A stretch of DNA of 64,000 nt from Mansonella perstans (GCA_037074765.1 JBAMDO010000566.1:496001-560000); one strand, 5' to 3'. Shown: positions 37,365 to 52,459, counted from the first letter of the stretch. The notes: a model not told the origin generated them from the letters alone. Numbers and translations: made by a program.

Positions 37365-40300
37365 TTAACGGGTTGCCGTCGCTGATTCCGTATTGTAGTT
37401 GACTGCGTTGCTTACGAAATCAAGTAATCGGCGCGCGTACTGTAAAAAAAATTGAGATTAAAATAATGCTAATCATCATTTGACTTAAGAAAAAAAGTGC
37501 AGTAGAAGATCCTACTTGATATAGCTCTAGACATAACAGTTTTGGAACAAAAACTTTACGCATTTAAAAATCGAAGTCAAAGGAATCGAAATATCTCATA
37601 ATAAAGCAAACTGTCCATAATCATGCAACAAAACAATATCACGAACAGAAGATAACATGTAATTTCAAGACAGCTGCTTGGCAGAATTGGCTGATAAATT
37701 CTTTTGCAGAGTCATAAAACTAAAGACACTTATAATAGTTTAAAAGTGCCCATAAAGGAACTGCAGAAATTGCTACCTGATCAGGTTTCACCGTTGATAT
37801 ATTATCCGCATCCGAACCATATTTAACAGCTTTTGCAGCTGATGCCGTCTTCTTCTTAACTCCGTAATAAGTTAGTATATCCACAAGACCGATAAAATAT
37901 ATTAACCGTTTATCGCTTTCTGAAATGCATCTGCTTAGTACGTATAGTTTATAAATGAAATTCACGAGCTATATTAAAACGCCACCAACTTTGCGGATTA
38001 ACCTCGATCATAGACATCGATAAAACTTCAGCAGAAGGGTTCATACCTAACTAGTGACCAAGTCCACTCGAGCTACATACCTGTCACAGCACATGTAATT
38101 AATGTTATAAAATCTCGCCCACTCTTATTTTTAGTGAGGTCTTTAACAGGAGGGACTTCTTTAGTCTTCCTGTCTCCATTAATTTTTCATTTTCATTTAA
38201 TTTTTTGTCCATCGATCTCTACTCAGCTACAAATATATATTTTAGTTCAAACACTATGGACTAACCAATCTGCTGAAATGCTACGGGTTAACCAATTTAT
38301 GCATTCAACACGTTTTACTTATTATAAATTTATTTCTCCTTTGCTTATTTATATTACACTTAAACTTGCCAAACTAAAAAGTAAGAATAAGAAAAGGAAA
38401 CCTGTAGCTATATAAGTCTCAGTGGTAAAACATATACAGTAAAATTTACCTGGACTACTTGGTATTGCATAAAACTCGTCATCAAGATCTGGTCCACAGG
38501 ATGGAATTGGAGCAAATGCACCTGTTGACGGCAGCGGTGAATCCGGTGGCGTTGGAACAAGTTCATCACCCGAAACTTCACCTTCAGATGGTTCAACTGG
38601 TTGTTGAGCTGCTGCCTCTTGTTCACCCTTATCCATATCATGAATACCTAAAACAGAAAAAATAAAATACAAACTGCAAATTACCTAAAATAATTACGAC
38701 AAGACATCCATAATTTCATTCATAATTTTTCTCATTCATAATTTCACATTTTTTCTTCAAATTTCAAACTAAAAATGAACTAACCAACAAGAAGCGAATA
38801 ATCCATCAAGTGCATCCTTGCCAAGAACTCAGCATCATCACGCAACATTGAAAGCAATTTTTCACGCGCATCAGCTGGTAGTATTAATTTGTACTTATCT
38901 TCCAAGAAATCATTATCCTTAATTAGAAAGTCATATGCATCTCAGTTTGAGTACGCTGTAGGTTTCCACGAAACTCTGTAGTAAACTGAGAGCTGACTTA
39001 CCTTAAGTGTTGGCAGTTCCTTAGTCTTCTCTTTATCAGTTGCTTGTCGCTGTACAGTTGAGCCCTACAAGAAAAAAAAGAAAAAAAAGTAAAAGATCAA
39101 TATACAACCTTGAAAAACCTGAATACGTATTACCAACACTTTAATTTCCCCTAAATTAATCGAGACGAACGTTCGCTCATTCAGCACATTGCATCTTTCA
39201 GGTATTGGAAACTTCATGTGTCATGTTTCTTGAACTAAATTCAAGATTACGCCGACAAACGACTAAATCAAAATTCCGGGAAAATATTCAGCAATATTTG
39301 ACATCATCTGACATTCTCAAATCTCTCAAAAAATAAAGTGATACTTCAAGAAATAATGAAAGTTAATATCTTAACAAACTATAAAGAATTAGCGGTTCGT
39401 TTCTCTATCAGTGGTTCAATCCACCTGAGTCAATCCTTACAGGTTGTCACAATATCACCTGATTTTTTTTTGTGAATCAATTCACTATTAGACTGTTTGG
39501 GATAACAATAATAAAAAATATACCTTCAGATCATATTTACGATGTACAGCATATTTTCGACCAAGAATATTACGCATTACAATCAAATATGTTTCATTAC
39601 CATCAACAGTAAGACGATATAGACCCAAAAATTGTGGAAGTAACGTTTTGCCATGTTTTTCTACTACATACTGAAATAACAAAAAATAATAAGTAATGTG
39701 GAAAAATACGAATCGCAAACGATAAGGACTGAAATAATTATAATTCCATTATAACACTTCTATGAGCATTTAATTGCAAACAAATTCCTATGATGAAGAA
39801 AAAATGTAATACTTCATGATATGATCTGAGAACCGAATGCAATTCGGCAACTGCTTCCGAGTCCATTGATTTGATCACAAATTTCTTGTCATGTGAAACA
39901 TACAAACACGAGCCGCTTTTGTCCACTTGATCCAGCTCTGGTTCTGGTTCACTATTTGTTAACGAGCGCTATAAGGTAAAAAAATTGATAAATTCCACAA
40001 TAAATTACCACAATGAATTAATATTTTATTCAACTTTTTTCGCCTTACATCGTTCAAAAGAATTCACTAAATGATGCGGCAATAACAAAATATTAATATC
40101 ATGCGGTAATTAAGTGACACAATATACCAAATATTCGTTCTGATCAACACCAAAATGTTCTCGAAGATTTCGGAACACATTAGGGCAATAATCTTTGATT
40201 TTGAAATGGCTTGGCATATTATCTCTGAAATGATAAAAGTTTTGATACTTATATTCCCACTACTTACGGATATCAATACTTATGAAATGCAAAAAACGTT

Positions 40301-40973
40301 TCTGTTTTCAATTGATTTGGTCAGTTGTTGGTTTAATGAACTACTGAGACTACGTTAAGTGCTATGCAATATGTAACGTGGCAAAAATCAAAATAAACAG
40401 TATAAAATTCGTATGCGATCCAGCTAACTGAAGTTCATCAGAATTTTGCCAGTAATATTTTACAAGCTCAACTTACTTGTTGAAGAAATGATTATCAATT
40501 TTAATTTTAATCGAAGCTTTAAAATCATCCGGCATCAACAATCCTGGAGGTGGAACATGCAATAATTCACTGATCTACAAAGTGGGACATTATTTTAAAG
40601 CTTTGCTAATTATCTCTTAGACTTTATAAAGCAATTATCTTGTGCTGGCTATTCGAACTTCGCCTACCAGCTTTTGTTAAACATTTTATTTGTATAAAGA
40701 TGCAAGCAACCTCAAGGTTCATACTTCCTAAGTGATGCTCCAGAAACAAAATAAGCCCTATGAAAATAGAATGTTTCCTTCTTTCTGTTCATATGAACTA
40801 ATATTCAAAGGAAGAAAAAAAGGATTTAGAAAGAATGTATAACTGCTTACCGAATGATTCACTCCCCACATGAACACCGAAAGAAGTGGTTCCTTGGCTC
40901 GAAACAATTTCCATTTTGGCACCAAAACTTTTCCTTTTCCTTTCCTTCCTTTTGTTTTTTTCTTCGTTGACAT
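37365..40973 (-). CDS. ppk-2: Phosphatidylinositol 5-phosphate 4-kinase (type II PIP kinase)
   Basis: Ten exons in consistent phase: 40973-40851, 40574-40477, 40224-40128, 39968-39813, 39670-39524, 39064-39002, 38917-38785, 38647-38450, 37919-37777 and 37439-37365. The product is 410 aa, against about 406 for human PIP4K2A. Landmarks are [95 protein letters not shown] (266-276) and VDILTYYG with the conserved Asp at 352. Family enzymes convert PI5P to PI(4,5)P2. Residues 277-338 are the acidic, PPDSP-containing loop typical of PIP4K, which sets it apart from type I PIP5K. The nearest Caenorhabditis gene is ppk-2. Confidence 0.95.
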
Positions 40974-43900
40974 CCCTGCAACGATACAATAAAAGATTCT
41001 GACTTCAAGCTGATTAAGTGCGTGACAATGATCGTTCCTTCGGCGCTAAAAAAATCTCGCGGATTTTTGAATTTGATAAACAAAAATATGGATCAGAACC
41101 AAAGAAAAAAAACCATATTTTTCATTGGAAATAAAACGCCAAAAATTGTGATATCGAAAACAATGCATTGAAATATTACTTATTACTTACTCAGATAATT
41201 CTTTTTAAACATATATTGTGAGAAACGACAGCTATAGAAATACGAGGAATTACATAAATTTCCGATAACCCTTTAAAGCTTTTCTAAAATTACCGACAAC
41301 TTTTCTTTCTAATAAATTTCCGATAACCCTTTAAAGCTTTTCCAAAATTAACGGCAGCTTTTCGCAAGCAGTAGATTTGACCTAATTAAATTCACTGGAA
41401 TTAACCAAATTGTTAGATTCCATACCTTTCAAGTTACCAATCGTTTTTTAGATACAGGTGCATTGTTGTACAAAAAACACAGACCCTAACTCTTTAATGA
41501 AGTGACTGAACAATAATCACTTCTAATATCAATTATATAAATCATCGTAAACTGATAAAAAAACAAGGATGAGTATAACCAATGATTTCAACTGAATTAT
41601 GACAAGATAATCTCAGCAAATGAAATTCTAAAATGCCTCTATGAAATCATAAAGAAGCTTAATTGATTTGATTGCAAAAAAGCGCCGGAACTTTCCTCGT
41701 TACATTGCACTAATAAATGCACCAAATATAATAACCTTATTTAGGTTGCTTAATTTCTAGTTACTAAAAAAAAAAATGATACAATCGAGATAATAACAAA
41801 GTTGGTAATACTTTGATTTTGTGATTAAAGCAGTAACATTACGTAGAACTTCTTACTGTAAATATTGGTAGGATGATGTAAGTAAGGGAAAATAACAACT
41901 GCAATACAGTACATTAGAAGTATCAGTCTTATTTTTTTTCAAATGAATAAAATTTTATGATCATAATGAAATTGCTGGAAATGTAAGCAACAAATTGCAT
42001 AAAGAAAGGAAAGAATTCCTCACTTTGTTATGTAATAACACTTGCACAAAATAGAAACATACTGCTGACTAAGCAAATACTTTCAAATAACTAAATGAAA
42101 GTGAACTTATTCAAAACAAAGAAAACGACAACAACTATAAATGACACTACCAACGATTAGTGAATGCATAAAGAGACAAGTGATACACAAGTACCCATTG
42201 AATTGTCACCAGCTGATGTCCTCCTCAAAACGATATTAATACGGCCCGACGGATATGCTACTTCATGAAATGTGCAAGGCTCCAATTGATAATATCGACC
42301 CATGAAAATTCCATAATATCCATTGCAATCTCGACACTAATACTTCCATAGAGCTATATAGATAGGTAAATAAGATAATTATCACATTCATTCTAAGTTA
42401 ATATATCCATTCCAGTCTTGACATTAATACTTTCGCATACCTATATAAATAGATAAGTAAAATTATTATGACATTCACTTTAAGCTAATAATGTTAAAAA
42501 TATCATTCTAATTGATGATAAGTGATCTGATTTATGAATATATCAATGAATGAACATTATTCTCTCGTTTAGAAGATATATGAAATCTTGTTCACATAGA
42601 AAGTATTCTTCTTGTATTGTATAGCTATGTTCATTTATTTTGCAAATTTTGAATCAGTAATACAACAACTGTTGTGATGATTTATGCATCAGTGATAAAT
42701 TTCATATATCTTCTCTAATATATCATTAAATTTATCGACCGCAGTACTTCTTCACTTCCCTTCAATAAGAAACTACAGTAAGCAACTAATCAGTTATTCT
42801 TACTTACTAAATAAAGCAATATCGATTTTAACTTTTTGCCTCTATTAATCCCTAGACAATATTAGCTTTGCTTTTATTTCAAAAGCTAAGAGGGAAATTT
42901 CTATTTCGATCTAATAAAATTCAAATGGTCTCTCATTATGCAGCAATCTTAACGCAATTGTTTTATTCAGCAAATGAATTTATTTATACATGCAAGAAAT
43001 GCTTCCACAACACATTCGAAAGAAATTTTAATTGAATCGTTAATGATTTTTTGCAAAAAAATCTGCACCTATTTAAGATATTTGCAATTAAATGCAAATA
43101 TACGCAAATATCTAAGTGAAAATGTGCAATTAAGTGCAAATATCTATAAAGGTCAATATGATTAGAATAAATTAAATATCTGTAAAGGTCAATCCAAATG
43201 AAGTATTGAGAGAAAAATGAGAATAAAAAATAAATAAATAGACGATCGGAAAAAAAAAAAAAAAAAAAAAAAAATGATTCCATCTAACTGTAACATCTTT
43301 TTCTTTTTTAAAATTTTAATTGACCAGCAATCGGACTTAAATTCTACATATCATCACTGTAGCAATAGAAAACTCTATGTTCATCATTACAAAAAAAAAA
43401 TAAATAAATAAACATGAATAATAATATATAACAATGAAGCAAATCTAAATCATTTCTTTAGAAAATTGTAAGATTCACAACATATAAAAGTTTATAATCA
43501 TTTCCCAAGTGAAGATTTAAACTATTCTTATAAATGTCTTAACAATTAATAGGAAATTTACTACAAGAAACAATGATATGGGAACCACTTCTACTATTCA
43601 TAAAAACCGATATTGCGATCATCCAGATCTCGTTGAATACTGAGAAATCTACACAATAATCAGTGTACTCCAATCCCATCAATTAGTATTATTCACACTT
43701 ATACTCCCATTAATTATTAATTAACATTATTGTCCCATCAATTAATACTATCCACGCTTATATTTCCATTAATTATTAATTAACATTATTATTCCATTAA
43801 TTAATATTATTCATACTTATATTTCTGTTGCTCATATATCTCGGAAAAGAAATTTCACTACGTTTATTTAAATCATAATACGATTTTATTTGTTAGTTAG

Positions 43901-44756
43901 GTCTCTTCAAACTCTCTCTAGTTCATCGAATCTAATCAAAATTCCCATTAAGCCAATCTCGAATACAACTGACAATGTAACGAAATCATTATAGGTAGCA
44001 ATCTAATTGAGTTTGATCAATTTAACCAATTTCAATTAACTAATTGCACCTGCAATACCCAGTGATTATCTCATTATTTACATTGAAAAATTGAATTATA
44101 AATGACAGAAATAAATAACATAGCAAGAATACGCAGAAATTGGCACTTATTTTTGTCTTTCAATACAATTATTAGCAATAGCAAACCATCCGTTATTCAT
44201 AGATTCCAGAGATTGGCTGGTAGTTCTATTAGTAGTAGCTCTGAACTGTTTATTCTGGAAAAACCATACTTATCAGCCTATATTAATCTCTCTTTGAGCA
44301 ATTAATAATATTAAAATTATGAGGTGAGACATATATAATGAGAAGGTAAATTATATGTTAGAAATAGAAAATTGTTGGTTTTTTAAAACTAACAATTAAA
44401 ACTTCCTCTCAATCTTTACAAACTAAGTCTACCTTTTCCCATTTTTTTTACTTTCTGATAACTTTACGATTCATTTCTGCTCATCTTACACTATTTATTC
44501 TAATAACAAAGGTCAACAGATATCATTGATTTATGATGGATATCTTATCAAATCTTAATTCATTTTCATTTTTCTAGTCAATGCAAGATATTTTTTGCTC
44601 AAAATGAAGTAATGTTTAAATGATTATATCTAAACAAAGTGGAAAATTGAAAATTTAAAATTGAAAAAGTCCATAAATATGTACAAACAAAATAAATTGC
44701 ACTTGAAAAGAGAAAACAGCAATAAATGAAGTGTATGCTAGAGGATGGTAATGATT
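40974..44756. other. Gene-free stretch upstream of the PI5P 4-kinase gene
   Basis: No supportable exon. It holds a 50-bp direct repeat (about 41259-41308 and 41317-41366, core TTTCCGATAACCCTTTAAAG), a poly-A run at 43250-43274, and a roughly 75-bp direct repeat of AATTATTAATTAACATTATT type at about 43700-43830. Confidence 0.5.
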
Positions 44757-44863
44757 TTTATTCAGATATCACACTCTATCAATCACTCCATCTGAATATT
44801 TTGAGTGTTAAAGCAGGAACATTTGATAAGCATCGACCCGGAATATCCTCTAGAAAAAGCCTA

Positions 44864-44962
44864 TTATTGTGATGATTTGGACGATCCACCGAAGTAAAGA
44901 ATAAGGAATAGCACCAGCGATACCAACAATAACGTAATGAATACCAAAATGCAAATCTTTTT
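44864..44962 (-). CDS. unc-64: unc-64 alternative terminal exon B (distal anchor)
   Basis: After a TTTTCAG-like acceptor the exon reads [14 protein letters not shown], then [10 protein letters not shown], and ends GGSSKSSQ before TAA. It accepts phase 0 from the exon ending at 49415. It differs from exon A by Cys at the cytoplasmic face, a longer hydrophobic core and an eight-residue hydrophilic extracellular tail. AATAAA lies about 100 bp further on (44757-44762). Confidence 0.85.
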   Translation of the reverse strand, partial: KKICILVFITLLLVSLVLFLILYFGGSSKSSQ

Positions 44963-47900
44963 CTGAAATACATTCCAATTTTTTATAGTTTCTATGATGT
45001 ACAAATAAATTCTTTACCTTTTGTGAAAAATATTAGATGCGATGATTGCTATCGAATCTTTCAGCAATTTAGATCATGGAAATAAATATTTACTGATGAA
45101 AGTTTGTCAACTTTGCAAACCAACTCTATCTTTTTCCGTTATTTTTTTACTGTAACCTTATAACAGCTCCGATAATCAAGCAGTTTAAGTGCACATTAGC
45201 AAAATTTAAATTAGATTTTCTTTTTTTTTTTCAAATTATTATATATCTTTTAACTACCGTACTATGTTCTCTCAAATTAAGGCAATAAATTGTTATTTGC
45301 CACAGCTATCATTAGTTACTTATCGATTATAATGAAAAAAATGATTCATTCTTTCGAAAAAGTACATCAGAATTTGTTATTATGGAAAATATAAAAAATG
45401 CATGAAGAAAATAAAATGAGTAATAATAGAAGATCGATTTCGAGGGTCGAAGCAACTTCTCCCCATTTTTTACATAATTCGAAATTAGAAGCTTTAGTTT
45501 TTATTTATGAAACCAAGGAATAAATTGTTGCTATTAATCAACACTATTTGTTTAAGCAAACCAGTATTTATTATTCGATGTCATAAATATTTTTAATCTG
45601 AACACATGAATACATCTCAATTCCTATTCGAAAACTAGCAATACATTTCAATAACAATTCTTCACTTTATTGAAAACTTTTAAAAATTTTATAGCAAAAG
45701 AATGAAAAAAATTTTAGCCACCGAAAAGGAGCACCCATTTTCAACACTACAATCAAACAACTAAAGCCAGATTTTATGTTTTGAAGCAAAATGGATAGAG
45801 TACCGTCGTCTATCCATGATGTGCTGTAGTGGAAGTTTTTTGAAAAAAAATCATCAAGTAAATGAATTCAAAATAGCTTCTGTGATAGAAATGAAATTCC
45901 CAAGCACAATTAGCATTTTTAGAATTTTTCTGAAAGACACCTTGCAGTATATAAAATGAAAAAATGTAACATCAAATTGCATATATATGACCACCGCATA
46001 ATATAATAAGCTAAATCTACAAAACCCGCCAATTCATGTAAAAGTTTCCTTATTACCAAATCAGTATTTCAGAACAACTAAAGCAGTAGCCATTATTTGG
46101 AAACAAATCGGTCATGAAACATGGGATAAGTTAACTATCCTGAAATTTTCAACGCACTATTAAATGTTTCTGAAAATGCATCTAAGTGTTTTCCAGCAAT
46201 GATGAAATTATGAAATTTAGAATTTTATGTATTCGAAACTTTTTCACTTTTCCCTTTCCCCTTTCCTTTCGAAAACTTTCCTTTTCAAATTCTCACACTA
46301 TCTGCTTAGATTGTAAATCTACCGATAGGGCTGGGCTACTGCATTTATGATCTTTGCCATACATTGAGTAAAATGATAAAAAATTATACAACAGCATTAA
46401 ATTAGAGCAAAACGATTCTTAAGAATGTTATCAATTTGATTCAGTAGTAAAACAAAACATTTTTGAAAGGAATAAAAAAATACAATTAAAGATTGTTTAT
46501 CGAGATCATAAACTATTCTAAAAAGGAAATTCTAATTATAACACTGAAAAAATTTCATTGCAAAATTACATGCGACATTCATATTAGAAACAAAATAACA
46601 GCATTTCTATACGTAACTTAGATCTGCTTACCACTAATAATCATGGATCAGATTTCAGGACTGATGTCTTTGATGTTTTAATGACATTTGCATATGTCTT
46701 TACATTAAAAGACAAGACTTAGACATACAAACAAGTATAAATATAAAATTTAAGCAAATGTAGGCAGTGGCAAAGCAAGAAAAAAAAGATTGCTATTGCG
46801 AATGGTCTCAGAGTAAACAAAATAACTAACTATAAAACAAATCTGTGCGCTAATCCGATTGTAGTAATACAAGGCTAAATGATTGATAAAAGAGTAATAA
46901 AGCTGAAGAAAGTTGAAACAGAAACCATATCAAGTGTTACTATTATGATAATGATGAAAATAGTTTGAATCAACACCGTACCTTAACCAAGTACTAAAAT
47001 TAAACTGACTATTAAATTCAGCGTTATAATCCACAGTTTTATCAAAATAACTCAATGAATAGCCATCATGTGCAAAAATTGAAAGCAAATTTCATAAACA
47101 AATTTTCAGTGTTTACACGTCTGATTTAAATAAAAACGCCTCCATCTCTTTCAAGTATGAAGACAAAATTAAGTAATAAAAAATAACAATAACTACAAGA
47201 AGCTATGATGCATTTAACATGAAAGATCTGAATGGATATAAATATATTAATAAGTAATTCGATATCTCAGAAGGGACTTGGTATAAATGTCATCAACATG
47301 AGGACCAATATGGCGATTAATATTGTCACGCAAATCAGTATCATTATCTTCTTCTGAAAGGAAAAAAAAATGCATCCTTTATCTTGATTTTTCCAAATAC
47401 TCCTCTATCTCTTCCCTTTTCTTTAACAAAAATGATATTAAGAATCATAAGCCGTAATATATGGATTATGGAAGTTAATCTACAGGGACAACAGAATGAC
47501 TGATATATAAAAATAGAATCTTTTAATCAGTCATTCTTATTTTATATTTAAATAAATTAAAGACAATATTGATTACAGTATCATCTAATCAATCAGTGCT
47601 CAATATGATAAAAAAAAATGAAAAGTTTCTTGCATGAAACATGCATTACAACTGAAACAACGGAATATCAAACAAACCACAATCACAACCAATCACAACA
47701 CAAAAACAAAAACAATTCATTTCTATTCCTAACAATCTAACTGTTCCATCCAAACAAATTTCATCCTTTAACTTTACTGATGAATCGATAAATAAATGAT
47801 GAAGAATGGTGCAGTTTGAGATGTTGCACCTATCATTTCTCATTATAAGTTTGAATCCTATCTAAAAACTAACAGTACTTATAACTGCAAACAGCATTAC

Positions 47901-50900
47901 ATAGCAAAGTAGTAGGAACTTGAAAAATGGCTTTCCTAAATTTTTCTTTCCCGAAGCCTACAAAAACAGTAGAGTAGTGAAGATACATCACTAACAAAAA
48001 TGATTAAATTCATATATACAGTCCTGAACAATTTTGGCAACAAATAAATAAAAAAATTTATGAAATGCGAAGGGATTTGTTTTTCAAAAAATGTTAATGA
48101 GGATAAATGTGTCTTTTCCCCCATAAGACCGATAAAACAATTTTCCACAAAAAAAAATACACTTTTATAGTAATAGAATATCCTACACAAAACTTAAGCT
48201 ATATTTTCTCAATCTCCTATAATTGTCAACTCATCAATATTATATACAGCCTGTTTGAGAAAGAGAGCAAGTGAATGCGAAACTTTGTTTGTAATAAACT
48301 CACACATAAATTTACAAAGCTGAATTCGCGAGATTTTTAATATAAACAAAACAAATTTTACTTTCCCTCTTCTTTAAAGCTGTATGAATTATTTGTGAAG
48401 GAATATTTCACCCTTATCTTTATGAACCTATTAATTTACTCATTACTTTACAAGGTTTTTACTAATACTATCCCTATGATCCTGGAAATAAAATAATCAA
48501 AGATAGAAATGGACATTTTTTAGCAAATTAAATGATGAATTTTCTTATCACGAAAATTTATGTTTTAATCCGGTCAGAAAACTCTTATCAGTTTATCAGC
48601 AAATAGTGCTTATGATAAATTTTCTGGCTTGATATTCGAAAGCCATCCTTTCTATAATGCCGCGATTCTGCCAATCTTCCTCATACTAGCACAAACACAA
48701 ACCGGAACACAATATAATTTGGTAACTGCAGTGACAATTGACATTGCTACTAGCATAAAACTGCTTGTGCCAATGTCAATTCTGAGGATTTGTGAGTTGC
48801 GCATAGTGCTTTGAAAAAGATTCCACAAAATTTGATCGAATAACGATATCATAACGCGAGATAATGAAGACAGCACAAATAATGGAAAATCGAAAAGCTT
48901 ATGGATTTATTTATTTATTCAACTTTTTAATTCAAATCATTTTCAAATTGTTTTAATTCTAATCATTTTCAAATCCAAATTAGTCTCCAAAACTTTTCGA
49001 TCTGTTAAATTAAGCGACTAAAGTAATGGATAGCAAACAATAACTGTAAATAAAATTAACATATAAGTATACTGTCCATAATAAAAGTGACCATAATACA
49101 TGCAGAGGGCCAACAAATAATACACGACAACTACGACCATAATTTAATGATTAAAAGTGGAATCTGTTCATGCGAACTAAAAAATCACCGTTAGAGAAAG
49201 AAACTGGCATTTAAAACCGTTCTCCATCTTAATTTTTAAATTCTTAAACTTAACTTAGTTAAATGTTGTAGGATCTACAAATGAATCCTCCTTTTCTTTG
49301 TCGAATCATTTATATTATGAAGTATTTTTTTTACAGCTAAGCTGACAGCGAATAGCTCGGCAAACTCGACCAATAGGTACTGTTCTCAAAATTCATAAAG
49401 AAAAAGAAACTTACCCTTCTAGCTTTACTTTGGTATTGCACAGCTTTCTTCGTATCAGCAACAGCCCGATCGACAAATTCTTTTGCGTGCTCCACGTTGT
49501 ATTCTATCCGATCTACCATTTCCCCCTACAAATAGCATTCATCACATGAAAAGAATATGAAGTCTATACACAAAAATATCCTATAAATAAAACTGCTATA
49601 GAGAATGAAAGTTTAACGGTTGGCATTGATTCTCTTTAAAGAGATCAACGTAGAGTCATAAATTCAGCAACCAAGCATGTTATTAAATAAGTCGATAATT
49701 ACGGTGGTAACAGCTATAGTTAAATAATTTCTACAACAGTGATTAACGCATAATCAGAATTATCAATAATGCAATAATAATAGATGGAACCCTAAATAGT
49801 ACTGCTTCACGCAAATCCGTATAGCAATAAAACAACTCCAAAACAAAACTATTTCCATAATTCCTTTAAACCTACTTGAGACTCAACAAGCATTGCCATA
49901 TCCATAAACATATCATGCAGTTCACGTATGCTCGATTCTAACTTCATGATATCATTATGACGAGCTTCGATATCCGCCAACGTTTGCCGTGCCTGTTGCG
50001 TGTCGGTAATGATACCTTGAGTGAATACGCCCGGATTTCCAGATTCAATCATTTCTTCTAGATCCTAGAAACAACAAATTACAAATACAAAATTACATAA
50101 ATTCAAATAAGGCATATAAGAGACATAATTTTTACATCCCAGTAGACTTCAAGTAAGTTTGCAGAAGTCAAGTCTATACGTGAAAGATAGGAGTCTAGTG
50201 AAAAAGTTATATTAAAAACTTGTCGGTCGATATCGTGAATCCACTTTCGATATACAATATTTCTCAGCTCGCAATTATCAAGATTTCAGTTTTATCCTAA
50301 CAAAAATCAAGTCATATCGATACTTTCATTGTGGCCGTAATAATAAAATATTATCTTGATTGATAACTAACTAGTTATAAAAATACCGAAAAGCAATCAA
50401 CAATTCAATTAATATACTGTCAAACTTTCTGCCATGAACACGAAAATTGGGATTTCACTATTTGAAGTACAAACTTTAACTAACTTAAAAAACTTAATTA
50501 GATGTTCATGCAATCATAACTCTATATTTGCAAAAACCATAACATAAAAGATTATGAGAATCTGTCAGAAACAAACAAGCTTACTTCATCTCCAACTTGC
50601 TTGCCAGCAATATCTAATTGCCTTTGAATACGACCCTTACAACGTTCACGATAATCCGTCTGCGTTTTATTGTAATCTGTCATTACTTCAACAAATTTTC
50701 TAGAAAGCGTTGAATGTTGCGTCTTTCGTATACGTAAATCAGCTGACGATAATCCATTACTTTCATCATGCTCAATACTACTTTCGATCACTAAAATACT
50801 TCATCGAGTGGTATTTGTTATAGTATAAACCGAAATATTACATCTCACAGTCAAATAGCGTTGCAAAATGGTGAATCGCAACACAGGATGCTTTGTAACT

Positions 50901-52459
50901 AAAGATAATATTACTATACTCCTATGTTTACTGTATGGATCATCATAGTTTAGCAAACGTTTATCAAAAAAAAAACGATCAAATTTGCAGTGAGTTTTGT
51001 TTATGACCACTCAGAATAATAAAGACTTCTTCTGAATATTTTTACCGAAAAAAAAGAATGATGTTTTCAATATTCTCTTCTGAACAGATTCACTCAACGT
51101 ACACTCTGAAAAAACATAAAGAAAAAACAAACATTTCAGCTTTCCTCGAACTTTATTTGCAGTCTTCTTAATACTAGCCATAAGTTCATCCAGTTCCTCT
51201 TTTGTTTCTGGAAAATATATCATTAGCAATCACAATAAATATCATTTCTTCTTACTTTCTTCGAAAAACAGAAAATGACCATGCTGAAACCTCTGCGCAA
51301 GAAATTTCTAAGTCCATTTATTTAGAAGTTATCAAATTAAAAAAAGGCAAAAATTAGGCATAGTATCAGCAAATAAAGAACCGAAAGATCAGAAATATCA
51401 AACCAAGTAAAGTGTAAAATGCGGTTAAAATTTTGGTTAAGGAATACAACATAAGTTTAATACACCTGACTAAACATGGAATGAATGATGTGATGAATAA
51501 TTGATGACAAAGAAATTAAAAACTGAAATTAAAAATGAGACCTGAAAGTTAAGAAAAAATTTTCAAAATTACACGGAACGTACTAGGGTCATTAACTGGA
51601 TTGGAAAGAATCGCTGAGTGTTTCTTCTTCACTTCTTCGACATTTGATGCAATCAAGTCTATGCTACCTCGTATTTCTTCGACCTTAATAATTGGCAAAT
51701 TTCCTTAGGACAGAAAATGAGCAAGTGAGGTGGGAATTAGTATCGCACGTTTTTCTCCTGATCGCAGTAAATCAAGAGTTATAAAGCAGTAAGTGTGCAG
51801 AAACCTAACCTGCTCGAAAAATTCTTCCATGAATTGGCCCTGAGTGCTATCTGTTGCTGCCAGGTCATCTTCATGGTCTTCTTCGGATTGCGCCTGAAAC
51901 ATTTTTCTTTAGACTATTTAACTTTTCCAAATTTATAGCAGGAACAGTGACAAAAAAATTGGAAATTTTAACAAATTTATAAAATTCTCAGGGAAAAACT
52001 CTTGTTCCGAATTATGGTCACTGGAATTGCTTGTCAATAGTTTATATACTTTATAGTTATCCAACTATCTGCTAGAACACTATGTAGACTTAGAGATCTA
52101 ACTTATCACTGATTTCAATCATGATAATTTGGAACCGTTGTTCCAGTTTGGAAAAGCAACTATAATCCATCATCATTTCATCTAATTAGAAGTTTTAAAG
52201 GAAAAAATTGATGAATAAAACAATAAAGTTTGAACAAATAGGTCTAAGACTTATTTCACTATTTAATAATAATGTTTAATGTAAGACACATAGTTCCACT
52301 GACTCAATTTCTAGTTCAATTAAATAATTATTAGTTCATTTACTAGTTAAATTTTCTACGAACAAAAAATATCGTTTAGATAAATCTGGAAATGTTGAAA
52401 GTGAAATTTTAAAAAAAAAGACATACAGCTTTAAGAGCGCTTAAGCGATCCTTTGTCAT
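44864..52459 (-). CDS. unc-64: Syntaxin-1 (UNC-64), neuronal t-SNARE, alternative C-terminal anchors
   Basis: Common exons are 52459-52427, 51893-51810, 51683-51584, 51207-51133, 50790-50585, 50064-49876 and 49525-49415, followed by 47353-47267 (isoform of 294 aa) or 44962-44864 (298 aa). The start [11 protein letters not shown] matches nematode UNC-64. The Habc region includes [14 protein letters not shown]. The SNARE motif runs from about 195 to 260 ([20 protein letters not shown], then [14 protein letters not shown]), with the ionic-layer Gln at 229. The juxtamembrane stretch KARRKK is followed by a transmembrane anchor. The protein drives synaptic-vesicle fusion with SNAP-25 and synaptobrevin partners at the plasma membrane. 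All phases agree. The last two introns are 2.1 and 4.5 kb. Confidence 0.97.
45000..47266. other. Intronic/3' region between the two unc-64 anchors
   Basis: No coding exon recognised. It should contain the 3' UTR and poly(A) site of the short isoform; no AATAAA was found close to 47267. Confidence 0.4.
47267..47353 (-). CDS. unc-64: unc-64 alternative terminal exon A (proximal anchor)
   Basis: Acceptor CTTTCAG, then [16 protein letters not shown] and [12 protein letters not shown] before TGA. Phase 0 from exon 49415. It makes a complete membrane anchor without exon B, so use of this exon with local polyadenylation gives the shorter isoform. Confidence 0.85.
   Translation of the reverse strand, partial: KKIMILICVTILIAILVLMLMTFIPSPF

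Noticed and set aside
44102..44305. 67-codon plus-strand ORF (MTEINNIARIRRNW...)
   Set aside because: No acceptor or donor, no neighbours in frame and ordinary AT-rich composition.
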